DNA of 24,657 nt, from the NCBI GenBank assembly GCA_964389675.1, contig CAYMEV010000034.1, positions 1-24,657 of the forward strand, given 5' to 3'. A program made the position numbers and the translations under genes. Numbering within the stretch: position 1 is the stretch's first letter; each line of letters opens with the position of its first letter. Shown here one piece after another: positions 1-7,537 of the stretch. A model generated the notes under the pieces. The model did not search any database. It was not told the DNA's origin and was given only the letters and a program-made list of their open reading frames with translations. The DNA is from CAYMEV01 sp964389675 [NCBI: uncultured Candidatus Sumerlaeota bacterium]. GTDB taxonomy: Bacteria; CAYMEV01.

Positions 1-2
1 TC

Positions 3-61
3 GGTGTCATGTGTCCTAATATTGAAAAATATCTTTGCTATAAGAGATTTTTAGGGAATAC
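3..61 (+). other. Probable 5' fragment of the reverse transcriptase gene in a shifted frame
   Basis: From base 3 one frame is open through an ATG at 9 (reading MCPNIEKYLCYKRFLG). The downstream reverse transcriptase frame is open back to a stop at 41-43, reading YYNRYIATDAFYAFPELF before the GTG at 152, with no ATG, GTG or TTG in that extension. One extra base in the ggg run at 54-56 would join the two frames into a continuous N-terminus. The fragment is therefore read as the start of the same gene, split by a one-base indel (real or a sequencing error) and possibly truncated by the window edge. This is inference from frame openness, not homology. Confidence 0.4.
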
Positions 62-151
62 TACAACAGATATATTGCTACGGATGCATTCTATGCATTC
101 CCTGAATTATTTTCAACCGATATAGTAAATATACCCAAAAATCTTACCGGA

Positions 152-1927
152 GTGAGAGAATACAGATTTTTCAGCACTTTCTCCTATATTCTTTATACAG
201 CCATAGGGCTTCTTTTTGTAGACTGCACCTATGACCTGACAGGAGAGCTTGATTTTAAGGGGAAAAGCATATATTCCTTCTATCCCACCCATTTCTACAA
301 ATCAAGGAAATTTAACGAAACAGGCAATACCAGGCATAAGTGGAAAACACAGAACAACTACAAGATGGAATACAGAAATTTCCTTAAAAGCATAAAAGAT
401 AACCTTTCCACTGATAATATAGTGCTAAACCTGGATATATCATCCTATTTTGAATCAGTAAGCCATGAGAAGCTTATAAGCCTGCTTAGTAAATTTTCAC
501 CTGAATCAAACCTGAAGTATCACAACTACGTGGATGATTCCGGTGCAATCCTTGAGTTTTATTTTGAATCCCTGATGAAACAGAAGCATTCAATACCCCA
601 GGGAAGGAAGAATCTGGTATCTGATTATTTTGGCTATCTCTATCTAATTCCTTTTGACATAGAGATAAGCAGCCTGGTCAGAAACAATGCCCTGTCCTTT
701 AAATGCCTGATAAGGTATGTAGATGATATATACATCATATTTGAGAAAAACAGCAGGAAGATATCCAGTAATGATGTATTAAAGGAGCTTCTCTCCATTG
801 AGGGCAGGATAAATTCCTGGCTTTACAGGAAACTGGGCCTGCTTATAAGCAACAGCAAAACAGTAAGAAAAATTATCACAGATGATTCGTGCAAGAGGGA
901 ATTCCTGGAAATTACAAAAAAAGCAATATCAAGCAGTGAGGTCCAGGATGACAGCAATGTATCCAAAGCCCCCAGGGAAAAGCTTCTTGAGTATTATCTC
1001 TCAGCTCTGGAAAGGTTCAGGCTGGCCGGTGATAAAAACCTTAATTTTATAATTCCCAGAGAAAATAAGGAAGACCTGAAAATAATCTTTGACAGGAATT
1101 TCCAGAAATACCTCTTTAAGCCTGCAGTGAAAAACAGGGTAAAAAGGGCATTAAAGGCCTTTGAATTTGAACTGATGTCTGACTGCATAAATATCCTGAT
1201 CGTCCTTTTCTATCTGAAAAATAAGAAAAATGAAACGCCCTATCTAAGCGACTTTATAAATTTCCTTAAATCCATAAAAGACCTCTCAGACAAAAGGTTT
1301 ATCCATATTCTCCTTATGGCTGTATCTTCAAAAGAACGCTTCCCGGCCTTTGAAAAACTCATAAACAAGAACCATGATATACTGAAGCAGGATGATTACG
1401 GAAAATACCTGGCTTTAATATACCGACACAGGATAGAGGAGGACTTTTCAGGCTATTCTTCAATTGCTGTATATAATCGTATCGCAGATGAATTTCTTAA
1501 TAAAAAGCTACCCAGGGCAAGCTTTATATTCAATAAGAAGGATGTTTTCTGCACCACTATTCAAAGCATAATAGCCCAATACCCTGATAATGCATTATTG
1601 ATAAACTCACTGAAGAATTTCATATATTATTACAGGTCAAAAAAATGGGACCAGGCCTTTACCTTTTTTCACAGCCTTTTTTATGAACTTTGCAGATCAT
1701 CCTGCAGATTAGCCGGCTCGCCTGATATTGACATCATATCCAGAAGGATAAAGGACCTGAGTATATCAGAAGAGATAACCCTGAGAAAATTCTATAAACG
1801 AAAAAGATATACAGAGAATCCCTCTGCATCCCATAAGCCTGCGTTATCATTCAGTATAAGCAGATCAGAACTTGATAGTTATATTTCCAGTATACTGCCT
1901 ATTATGGGAAAGATACCTGGAAGATAG
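152..1927 (+). CDS. Abi-type (AbiA/UG-like) reverse transcriptase, 5'-incomplete
   Basis: RNA-directed DNA polymerase of the non-retroviral, phage-defence type. Palm motif A reads LNLDISSYF (about 92-100, catalytic D95), followed by IPQGRKNLVSDYF (about 148-160) and the catalytic YVDD box at 189-192. No maturase (intron) domain or HNH nuclease is visible. The roughly 380 residues after the palm are predicted mostly helical and have no motif I recognise; a long helical C-terminal extension is the usual layout of AbiA/AbiK-like and other 'unknown group' defence reverse transcriptases. These are known or thought to synthesise DNA in phage-infected cells and trigger abortive infection. The GTG at 152 has no convincing ribosome binding site and lies inside what looks like coding sequence, so the true start is probably upstream in another frame. 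A convergent gene follows after 57 bp. The RT call is firm; the subfamily is not. Confidence 0.75.
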   Translation: MREYRFFSTFSYILYTAIGLLFVDCTYDLTGELDFKGKSIYSFYPTHFYKSRKFNETGNTRHKWKTQNNYKMEYRNFLKSIKDNLSTDNIVLNLDISSYFESVSHEKLISLLSKFSPESNLKYHNYVDDSGAILEFYFESLMKQKHSIPQGRKNLVSDYFGYLYLIPFDIEISSLVRNNALSFKCLIRYVDDIYIIFEKNSRKISSNDVLKELLSIEGRINSWLYRKLGLLISNSKTVRKIITDDSCKREFLEITKKAISSSEVQDDSNVSKAPREKLLEYYLSALERFRLAGDKNLNFIIPRENKEDLKIIFDRNFQKYLFKPAVKNRVKRALKAFEFELMSDCINILIVLFYLKNKKNETPYLSDFINFLKSIKDLSDKRFIHILLMAVSSKERFPAFEKLINKNHDILKQDDYGKYLALIYRHRIEEDFSGYSSIAVYNRIADEFLNKKLPRASFIFNKKDVFCTTIQSIIAQYPDNALLINSLKNFIYYYRSKKWDQAFTFFHSLFYELCRSSCRLAGSPDIDIISRRIKDLSISEEITLRKFYKRKRYTENPSASHKPALSFSISRSELDSYISSILPIMGKIPGR

Positions 1928-1984
1928 ACACTCTTATAAATTGCACGGTACTTTTATGGCAGATTATACAAAGGAATTATCCCC

Positions 1985-2404
1985 CTACTTTTCTTTTATA
2001 AAGAAAAGCACATAGCCGCTGGTACCTTTGCTGGAAACAGTAGATCTTTTATCCATAAACGAATTTATTGGAATTAGCTTTATGAAAATGCTTCCTTTTT
2101 CAGCTTCCTCTGCTATTATTTCATTGATCTTATCACATGCATCCTTATCATTCTTTAAGCTGCATACTGTTAATGAGGTCTTTTTGTCCGAAGGCATAAA
2201 AATTATCATGGCATATTTTACTGCAACTCCAAATACTGTATTATTAAAAAAGCTGCTGTATCTGTCGTAACAGGGTATTATATCCTTTATTTCATATCCT
2301 TCATCCAATATATTATTAATCTCCTCATTCTGTGGTTTGCCTATAATACTCTCGCCCGGTATAAACCTCAGCTCATGTACCTTCGGCAGATTGGCTTTAC
2401 TCAT
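1985..2404 (-). CDS. Small hypothetical protein, 139 aa
   Basis: I do not recognise this gene. The start is well supported: an aggagg ribosome binding site lies 8 nt before the ATG (2402-2404). The protein has no signal peptide or clear membrane helix. A central stretch, LDEGYEIKDIIPCYDRY (about 33-49), followed after a gap by a hydrophobic strand YAMIIFMP, resembles the alpha/beta pattern of small DUF4177-like proteins ('EGWE' then a beta strand), but this is only suggestive. It converges on the reverse transcriptase gene with 57 bp between stops, so the two are not co-transcribed, and nothing shows a shared role. It is probably a real accessory gene of unknown function. Confidence 0.6.
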   Translation of the reverse strand: MSKANLPKVHELRFIPGESIIGKPQNEEINNILDEGYEIKDIIPCYDRYSSFFNNTVFGVAVKYAMIIFMPSDKKTSLTVCSLKNDKDACDKINEIIAEEAEKGSIFIKLIPINSFMDKRSTVSSKGTSGYVLFFIKEK

Positions 2405-2717
2405 TCTCCAATCCTCCTATATATTTAATGTATTTATGAAATCTATAATTTATAAAAACCCGCTGGAAAATCTGTTCATTATCTTCTTTCCCCATATTAG
2501 ACAATATAAGATAAATCAGAGTATTTTTCAAGGTAAAAACTTATAAAATTTTCCCATTATTTCTTTGATATTTTTTAAAAATCGCATATATTATTTCTAT
2601 GGAGTAGCTTTGATTCTTGGGAGGAGATTATCGGAATTTTTCCTTTCATATTATATTCTCCCCGAGATCTTTTATTATGGTAAAAAGCATATAAGAATCA
2701 TATAGAAAGGAGATAAT
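2405..2717. other. Divergent intergenic region with imperfect stem-loop
   Basis: About 310 bp of AT-rich DNA between two divergent genes, so it must hold promoters for both, though none is clear. An imperfect inverted repeat, cttgggaggaga (2616-2627) against tctccccgag (2657-2666), could form a stem in the leader of the rightward transcript. Its left arm contains a GGGAGGAG tract that mimics a Shine-Dalgarno site without a start codon behind it. No other gene is seen here. Confidence 0.3.
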
Positions 2718-2939
2718 ATGAATACCCTTATTAACATCAATCCAACATGCATCACCTTTTTCAAGTCATCATATAGTTTGCCTGAAAGAATGATTACTGG
2801 CAATCGTACTTACATTTTGCTTACTATCGCAAAAAATAAGTTAGCCTCATTATATAATGCTTTTTTAATTTGGGATGTAAGATATTATAAAGCAGATAAT
2901 AAACTGAATCAAAGGATGATGCATAAAGAGTGTGGCTGA
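2718..2939 (+). CDS. Small hypothetical protein, 73 aa
   Basis: A short ORF with a strong ribosome binding site (aaaggagat, 4 nt before the ATG). The product is not recognised. It is mildly basic, has three cysteines and no clear membrane segment. After its TGA stop at 2937-2939 the same frame stays open for another 33 codons and ends in a TGA at 3039-3041 that overlaps the ATG of the metallopeptidase gene (atga). The gene could thus be an upstream member of the metallopeptidase transcript, and either this stop is a nonsense mutation in a formerly longer, translationally coupled ORF or the open stretch is chance. It is short, so it may not be a real gene. Confidence 0.35.
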   Translation: MNTLININPTCITFFKSSYSLPERMITGNRTYILLTIAKNKLASLYNAFLIWDVRYYKADNKLNQRMMHKECG

Positions 2940-3037
2940 GATTTAGATTATCAAAGCGCATTATATACAAAATTTTATGAATTTTATGAATATGATGCAA
3001 ATATTATTACTTTATGTAAGGAGGAGATGAATACTGA

Positions 3038-4360
3038 ATGAGTAATATCTTTAATAGGGTATTCAAGAGAACTAGAATCATGAATTTTGGCAGCCGCTAT
3101 GAGGGATGGAAGGAAGATGTCAGACATATGCTTGCAGAATTTGATACATGGGAAGATAATGCATTTCCCTCTATTCCGGGAAAAGATATGGTAAAGCGGC
3201 TTAAAGAGCTTAAGTATGTATGTCTGGTTCCAAGGCTTGTAATTGTTAAGACAAGAGAGAAATATCCTAAGGTAGGCAATGGGGAAAAAGAGCCTGAAGA
3301 GGAGATGGGACTGGATGATCTGCTAGATGATCTTCTGGATGCTGTTATGAGGGATGAAGACGAACTTGAAGACATTGAAAGAGAAGAAGAGCCTGAGATC
3401 GGCCATGATGACATGCCGCGAAATAGAGAGGAAGAACAGAGAGATGATGGCATATCAGGCCAGGAACCCCACCACGGAGAATGCGAGGGCGGCGGAACAG
3501 TTATTGTTGACTGCTATGGGATCTATGTTGGCTCTCTTAATAGTTGGCTGGACTGGCTAAGTTATTATATTCCACAAAGCAAAGAAATAATAGCCTGCAG
3601 GAATGACTTCAAATCTGGCAAGATTAAAGATGGACCGGCCGTCCTGATCTGTCCTGAACTCATTGAGACTCTTTACAGAGATGTAATAAGAAAATCTTCA
3701 AAATCAGTACGAAATGCCCTCACCCTTGAATCTAATCCTCTGCAGATATTTCTGAGATTTGTTCTGCTTCATGAGATTGGGCATCATGTTTTTCCGGTTT
3801 TTGGCAGCAGGTCGGTTATTAATCTCTCAGAAGCATTGGCCAATTGGTTTGTCTATTGGATAATAACGCCTAAGGAGAGAGAAATTCTTCATGCCGAGTC
3901 GCAGATGCAATCGCTCCCCTATCAGATGTACCATGGGATGCTGCCGCTCTATTTCCCTTACGAAGCAGGAGATTTTAGCATTCTGCCTCTGCTTTTTCCT
4001 ACAGTGGGAACCATAGCTCAGTGGATTGAAGAGACAGCCTTTAAGGGAAAAATTGGCAGGCATACGGTAACTCTAGGGTATTGGGAGGAATTTGCTGAAT
4101 TTATAGACTATTATTATCATAAGCACTATTTTCATCATTTCTTTAGACATCCAGCCTTTGGACATAGTATGGGGGCTCATCCATCGCATATGATGTCTCT
4201 TAGGCTCATTAGAGAGGCAATACCTCAAACCCACGGGCGTATACTGAGAATTATACGAAACATTGCTATTGATCTTAAGGGGAATATTCGCCCGATGTCG
4301 AAGACAAATAAGCAAAGATGGCTAGATAAAATGTGGCAGCAGCCCAGGGGACTAAGATAA
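3038..4360 (+). CDS. HEXXH zinc metallopeptidase-like protein with acidic insert
   Basis: Putative zinc-dependent peptidase of 440 aa. The sequence LLHEIGHHVF (243-252) contains the HEXXH zinc motif (H245, E246, H249). The following NLSEALANWFVYW (262-274) supplies a plausible third ligand, E265, in the ExxAN arrangement of gluzincins. Residues 86-138 are strikingly acidic and low in hydrophobics, probably disordered, and end before a Gly/His-rich linker, HHGECEGGG. The C-terminal part is rich in His and aromatic residues (YYYHKHYFHHFFRHPAFGHS, about 366-385). There is no signal peptide, so it is probably cytosolic. A purine-rich aaggaggag site lies upstream of the ATG. It is co-directional with the 2718 and 4534 genes. 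Metallopeptidases of this type occur in defence and toxin-antitoxin loci, but its substrate is unknown. Confidence 0.6.
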   Translation: MSNIFNRVFKRTRIMNFGSRYEGWKEDVRHMLAEFDTWEDNAFPSIPGKDMVKRLKELKYVCLVPRLVIVKTREKYPKVGNGEKEPEEEMGLDDLLDDLLDAVMRDEDELEDIEREEEPEIGHDDMPRNREEEQRDDGISGQEPHHGECEGGGTVIVDCYGIYVGSLNSWLDWLSYYIPQSKEIIACRNDFKSGKIKDGPAVLICPELIETLYRDVIRKSSKSVRNALTLESNPLQIFLRFVLLHEIGHHVFPVFGSRSVINLSEALANWFVYWIITPKEREILHAESQMQSLPYQMYHGMLPLYFPYEAGDFSILPLLFPTVGTIAQWIEETAFKGKIGRHTVTLGYWEEFAEFIDYYYHKHYFHHFFRHPAFGHSMGAHPSHMMSLRLIREAIPQTHGRILRIIRNIAIDLKGNIRPMSKTNKQRWLDKMWQQPRGLR

Positions 4361-4489
4361 ATTGTAGTGCTTTTTGATATTTTGTTGTATAGTTATCTAA
4401 TATAATTGTTTATTTGATAAATACATCTTAAGACAAGCAATATTCTCTAAGATCTAATTAAATCTTGCTCATATAATGGAGGGATAGTT

Positions 4490-4537
4490 ATGAATGCTCC
4501 AAGAAAATTTATAACCATTCAGGAGGGAAAAGTATGA
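4490..4537 (+). CDS. 15-codon mini-ORF overlapping the next gene
   Basis: ATG at 4490 with its own ribosome binding site (ggaggg, 6 nt away) encodes MNAPRKFITIQEGKV. Its TGA (4535-4537) overlaps the ATG of the following gene in an atga arrangement, and the aggagg site of that gene lies inside the mini-ORF. This is the layout of a translationally coupled leader peptide. It was found by reading the region; no conservation data are available. Confidence 0.35.
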   Translation: MNAPRKFITIQEGKV

Positions 4538-5283
4538 TTAAAAACAAATTATCCGATTCTAGTCACTTTATTTTTCAGATTTATCAGTATGATTCATGGG
4601 GGTATGACACTAACTTTAAGTTTATGGCTGGTTTTGATGATAACTGGACAAATATGAAGCTTTCAAAAGATGGTAAGATCAGTATTACAAATTTTCCATC
4701 AGAAGAACATAGAATGTCTTTTCTAAGATTGCTTAAATTATTTAGAAAGCAGGGCATATGCAAACTGCTGGATGACTATTGTGAAGCCCTGCGGGATAAT
4801 TGCTGGACTCCACATCCAGCAGAATACAAGATTATCTTTCTTGAGAATGGGAAAACCTTGGCTGACTGGAAAAATTACATAGGCCATATAGGCGCGCATC
4901 TTCCAGACGGAATTTTTGCTGAGATTGTCAAAACCATAAAAGCAATCTCTGATAAGAGGGATGTATATCTACTTCCAGATCATTACAATGACTCCTTCGA
5001 AAAGGTCAATTATGTAAAAAAGGTAATTCTTAATAAGAAGGGTGAGCCCAAGTGGATAGGTGATGATCTAATCGATGCGGTCTCTATAAAGCTTTTCAAC
5101 GAACACAGGAAGGATTGGTGGAAAGGATTATTCCAAAAGTCCCTCGAACTTGAATTTGAAAGATTCTTAAAAAGTCTGGACGATAATCTTATTGACTGGA
5201 GGGAAGGCCTCACTGATGAAGAGGCAAAAGAGGCAGAGAACTATATTATAGAATACCTTGGAAAAGATTCTAAATATCTTTAA
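4534..5283 (+). CDS. Hypothetical protein, 249 aa
   Basis: Not recognised. The start is well supported by aggagg seven nt upstream of the ATG. The N-terminus is rich in aromatic residues (FIFQIYQYDSWGYDTNFKF), and a mixed alpha/beta centre includes YKIIFLENGKTLADW (about 98-112). The C-terminal third is strongly charged and helical (around ELEFERFLKSLDDNLIDW, then EEAKEAENYIIEYLGK). There is no membrane segment, signal peptide or nucleotide-binding motif. It lies 173 bp after the metallopeptidase gene on the same strand, with a mini-ORF coupled to its start, so it may belong to the same transcript and be a partner, inhibitor or substrate of the peptidase. That pairing is inference from position only. 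A weak inverted repeat without a T-tract at 5351-5374 (gggatt/aatccc) follows the gene. Confidence 0.6.
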   Translation: MIKNKLSDSSHFIFQIYQYDSWGYDTNFKFMAGFDDNWTNMKLSKDGKISITNFPSEEHRMSFLRLLKLFRKQGICKLLDDYCEALRDNCWTPHPAEYKIIFLENGKTLADWKNYIGHIGAHLPDGIFAEIVKTIKAISDKRDVYLLPDHYNDSFEKVNYVKKVILNKKGEPKWIGDDLIDAVSIKLFNEHRKDWWKGLFQKSLELEFERFLKSLDDNLIDWREGLTDEEAKEAENYIIEYLGKDSKYL

Positions 5284-5504
5284 TTCATATTTTTGCTAGA
5301 AAAAGAGTATTACTGATTATTACCTAGGCATAAATATTTATTTGCCTGTCGGGATTCTCGATTAATTTAATCCCAACATAAAAGATTACATGCAAAATAT
5401 AATATTCAATGATCTTAGTACAGCACAGGCATAGGGTTGATAGGAAGAATTTGTATCAGATATGAGGTAATAAAAAGCACTAAATAAAAGAAGAGTACTG
5501 ATAA

Positions 5505-5597
5505 GAAGATGGATATTCTGCTTATGTTAGAGATATAGATCGGACTCCAAAACAAGGCACAGATTTATCCAACTTACAGAATCGGATACTTGCATGA
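5505..5597 (+). pseudogene. Possible HicB-like antitoxin relic in a 395-bp gap
   Basis: In the otherwise geneless stretch 5284-5678 one frame reads EDGYSAYVRDIDRTPKQGTD followed by a helical segment up to a TGA at 5595. This resembles the HicB antitoxin core, in which E-D-G-Y-x-A-Y-V is followed by a G-D-T turn and a helix. Stops lie directly upstream in frame, and the typical HicB 'PGC' is missing. In a neighbouring frame the following bases read HELYDNMP, like the continuation of the HicB helix. It is interpreted as a decayed fragment; no HicA toxin was found. The match is short and could be chance. Nothing else is supported in this gap. Confidence 0.25.
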
Positions 5598-5678
5598 ATT
5601 GTATGATAATATGCCCTTTATCTAAATGTGGGATATATATTTGCACATAGGGATAGTGCCTATTTATTTAGGGCTAGT

Positions 5679-6428
5679 TCAAAGCGTGTAATATGTCCAT
5701 CCATTGTTGCTACTTATATTGTTTTTATTATAACTGAATTTAAAAAATGTATCAATTATAGGATAGGATTGCCATGTATTGTTTACATTCATTATTTTAT
5801 ATAAATAAAACGAAGGCTTTAACGATACTATAAAAAAGAGCATGTGCTTTTCTAACTGTGTATTAAAGTTGTTTATTCTAGATATTTTTAACAGAGAATC
5901 TCTGTATTTTGTCAGGATACCTTTCTCATTTGGATTATTAACTAGATTTCTAGAATACCCAGCAGCCAGTGTATTATTATCAACAGACTGAATAAGATGA
6001 AAAAACAGGCCGTTACCATCATCTGCAATCAGCTTTAGTAGATCTTTCTCTATAGAGTGCTGTGGTTTGTTGTGAGCTTTGAATTCGATGTTTATCTCAT
6101 TCATAATGCTTTTGCAGTCTGATGGCCTGTCTTTAAAAATTGCCAAGTCAAATATTGCCGATCGATATCCTTTTGTGGATTCGCAGCATAGAGACGGGTT
6201 TCCGGTGCTGAACCCTTTGTAATAATTTTTTGTAGGTACCTCAACACCATAGATTTTGCGCTCTTTTTCAAGCTGCTGTGTAAAGACCAGACGAGCCTCC
6301 TGCTCGCTTATTCTCCTCTTTCCTGATTTATAGCAGGGAAAGATAAGGTTCTTTAGATTATTATTTACCTTTTTAATTTCTTCAGCTGTCCTGATGCATA
6401 GACCAAGCAGGTTTTTCATATCCGTCAT
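5679..6428 (-). CDS. Putative PD-(D/E)XK nuclease-like protein, 249 aa
   Basis: The protein carries the spacing of a restriction-like nuclease fold. A helix SEQEARLVFTQQLEKE (41-56) contains a candidate acidic residue at E44. A strand YRSAIFDLAIF (88-98) contains D94. A strand INIEFKAHN (112-120) contains E115-x-K117, followed by KDLLKL (128-133), a typical post-catalytic helix. The family is not otherwise recognised, and this could be an orphan restriction enzyme, a repair nuclease or an anti-phage effector. The start ATG (6426-6428) is preceded by aaagga six nt upstream. The gene stands alone on its strand, 90 bp beyond the end of IS copy 1, with no methyltransferase or helicase next to it. 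The nuclease assignment comes from motif reading only. Confidence 0.5.
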   Translation of the reverse strand: MTDMKNLLGLCIRTAEEIKKVNNNLKNLIFPCYKSGKRRISEQEARLVFTQQLEKERKIYGVEVPTKNYYKGFSTGNPSLCCESTKGYRSAIFDLAIFKDRPSDCKSIMNEINIEFKAHNKPQHSIEKDLLKLIADDGNGLFFHLIQSVDNNTLAAGYSRNLVNNPNEKGILTKYRDSLLKISRINNFNTQLEKHMLFFIVSLKPSFYLYKIMNVNNTWQSYPIIDTFFKFSYNKNNISSNNGWTYYTL

Positions 6429-6518
6429 ATATTGTCCTTTTTCTCTTTAAAATATGATTTTTTTGCAGATTGTCCACACTATTTTATGATAGTGAAGATT
6501 ATATGTTTATTTTAAGAA

Positions 6519-6552
6519 TGTACCGGCCCCAATTAATTGGACACTAATTAAG
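6519..6552 (+). repeat. Left terminal inverted repeat of IS copy 1
   Basis: Reads tgtaccggccccaatta then attggacac going inward. It pairs imperfectly with the right end at 7757-7790. The same end sequence is recognisable, reversed, at about 15372-15418 in the decayed copy. Confidence 0.65.
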
Positions 6553-6561
6553 CATATAAAC

Positions 6562-7179
6562 CTAAGCAGCTTTTTTGTCAATAAAACCATTAAATTCATT
6601 CCTTTTCTCAATAGGAGATAGATATCCATTTTTCTCCAGCATCCAATGATTATTATAACTATCAATAAATATTCTTATAGCATTCGATAAATCCTCCACA
6701 TTGCGATAGGCCCTTACATATATTACCTGTTCTTTCAATGTTCTGTTGAAGCATTCCACAACTCCATTAATTTCTGGTTCTCTCGGGTACCCAAAGCCGG
6801 GAGTAATTCCCCAGTATCTATTCTGATTTATAAAGTGATCTGATGTATACTGGCATCCATTATCCATTCTTAACTGAATGCATCTGGTGCAATTAGCTCG
6901 TGACCCATGTAAATATTTCTCTAATGCATGAATTATGGGCTCTAAGGAAGCATACCTGGTACATCTCTTAGCCACATGCCAGCCAACAATTTCCCCATGA
7001 CAATGATCTATTGCTGTAAATAACCAGACGCAGACCTGATCCCAGGTCCATATTTTTGACGCATCTGTTCTATACATTATATCAGGACTATCTGTCGTAA
7101 TAGTCCCATCATGAAGCTTCTTATCCCCTCTTAATGACCTGCGGGGGGATAACAGATTATTAAGCCTCATAATATTCAA
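6562..7179 (-). CDS. IS3-like transposase OrfB, DDE integrase core, N-terminally truncated
   Basis: Catalytic strand-transfer subunit of the IS. The rve core is present. The first catalytic Asp lies in MYRTDASKIW (about 35-44), the second in RMDNGCQYTSD (about 104-114), and the Glu in NGVVECFNRTLKEQ (about 137-150), followed by the conserved tail DSYNNHWMLEKNGYLSPIEK. The protein is 205 aa, whereas IS3-family OrfB proteins are usually about 270-300 aa. The HTH_21 region and linker before the core are missing; only the tail of it, RLNNLLSPRRS, remains. Just upstream of the ATG the same frame reads RRRVLN, the normal lead-in to that segment, so a deletion fused the end of OrfA to this point. 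It overlaps OrfA by 20 bp. Transposition activity is doubtful. Confidence 0.75.
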   Translation of the reverse strand: MNIMRLNNLLSPRRSLRGDKKLHDGTITTDSPDIMYRTDASKIWTWDQVCVWLFTAIDHCHGEIVGWHVAKRCTRYASLEPIIHALEKYLHGSRANCTRCIQLRMDNGCQYTSDHFINQNRYWGITPGFGYPREPEINGVVECFNRTLKEQVIYVRAYRNVEDLSNAIRIFIDSYNNHWMLEKNGYLSPIEKRNEFNGFIDKKAA

Positions 7180-7537
7180 TACTCTTCTTCTGCTTCCTTA
7201 ATTGGAAAAGCGCTTCCTTTTTTTGAGCCCTTTCTCTTAAGAGTTCATTGTCCATTGTTAGTTCACCGATATGTTTCTTTGCTTTATCAAGCTGCAATTT
7301 TAATGGATCTGTATTTCTTTGCTTAAGAGAAGCCTCTATTCCAATCAGGGCCTTTTCTTTCCACTCTGAGATAATATATGACTCTATACCCAATTCTCTT
7401 GATAGTGATTCAATAGATTCTCCTCTCAATGCCCTAAGAACTACTTCTTTTTTCATTTTGGCACTATATCTCTTTGCCGCCTTACATTTATTTGCTTGAT
7501 TATCAGCCTTATTAGGGTTTTTGTTCTGATCAGACAT
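7160..7537 (-). CDS. IS3-like transposase OrfA (HTH_Tnp_1-type)
   Basis: DNA-binding subunit of the IS, 125 aa. A lysine-rich N-terminus is followed by RYSAKMKKEVVLRALRGESI and a helix-turn-helix, IESLSRELGIESYIISEWKE (about 40-59), the characteristic OrfA fold. A leucine-zipper-like coiled coil follows (KAKKHIGELTMDNELLRERA, about 85-104). The last dozen residues (about 114-125) are out of frame relative to the OrfB remnant and mark the deletion junction. Its ATG overlaps the stop of the leader ORF (7530-7724) by 8 bp, suggesting translational coupling. The decayed copy at 14661-14900 is clearly homologous at the DNA level (tcatatattat and gcaaagaaacatatc-like blocks). Confidence 0.75.
   Translation of the reverse strand: MSDQNKNPNKADNQANKCKAAKRYSAKMKKEVVLRALRGESIESLSRELGIESYIISEWKEKALIGIEASLKQRNTDPLKLQLDKAKKHIGELTMDNELLRERAQKKEALFQLRKQKKSIEYYEA

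Noticed and set aside
2937-2939. TGA as a possible selenocysteine codon
   Set aside because: No SECIS-like hairpin directly after the TGA, no known selenoprotein motif, and TGA is used as a normal stop elsewhere in the window.
3097-3453. Serine-rich minus-strand ORF
   Set aside because: It is the complement of the Asp/Glu-rich part of the metallopeptidase gene; the low complexity is a shadow effect and there is no start signal.
5351-5374. Terminator-like inverted repeat gggatt...aatccc after the 249-aa gene
   Set aside because: Stem of only six pairs, 12-nt loop and no T-tract.
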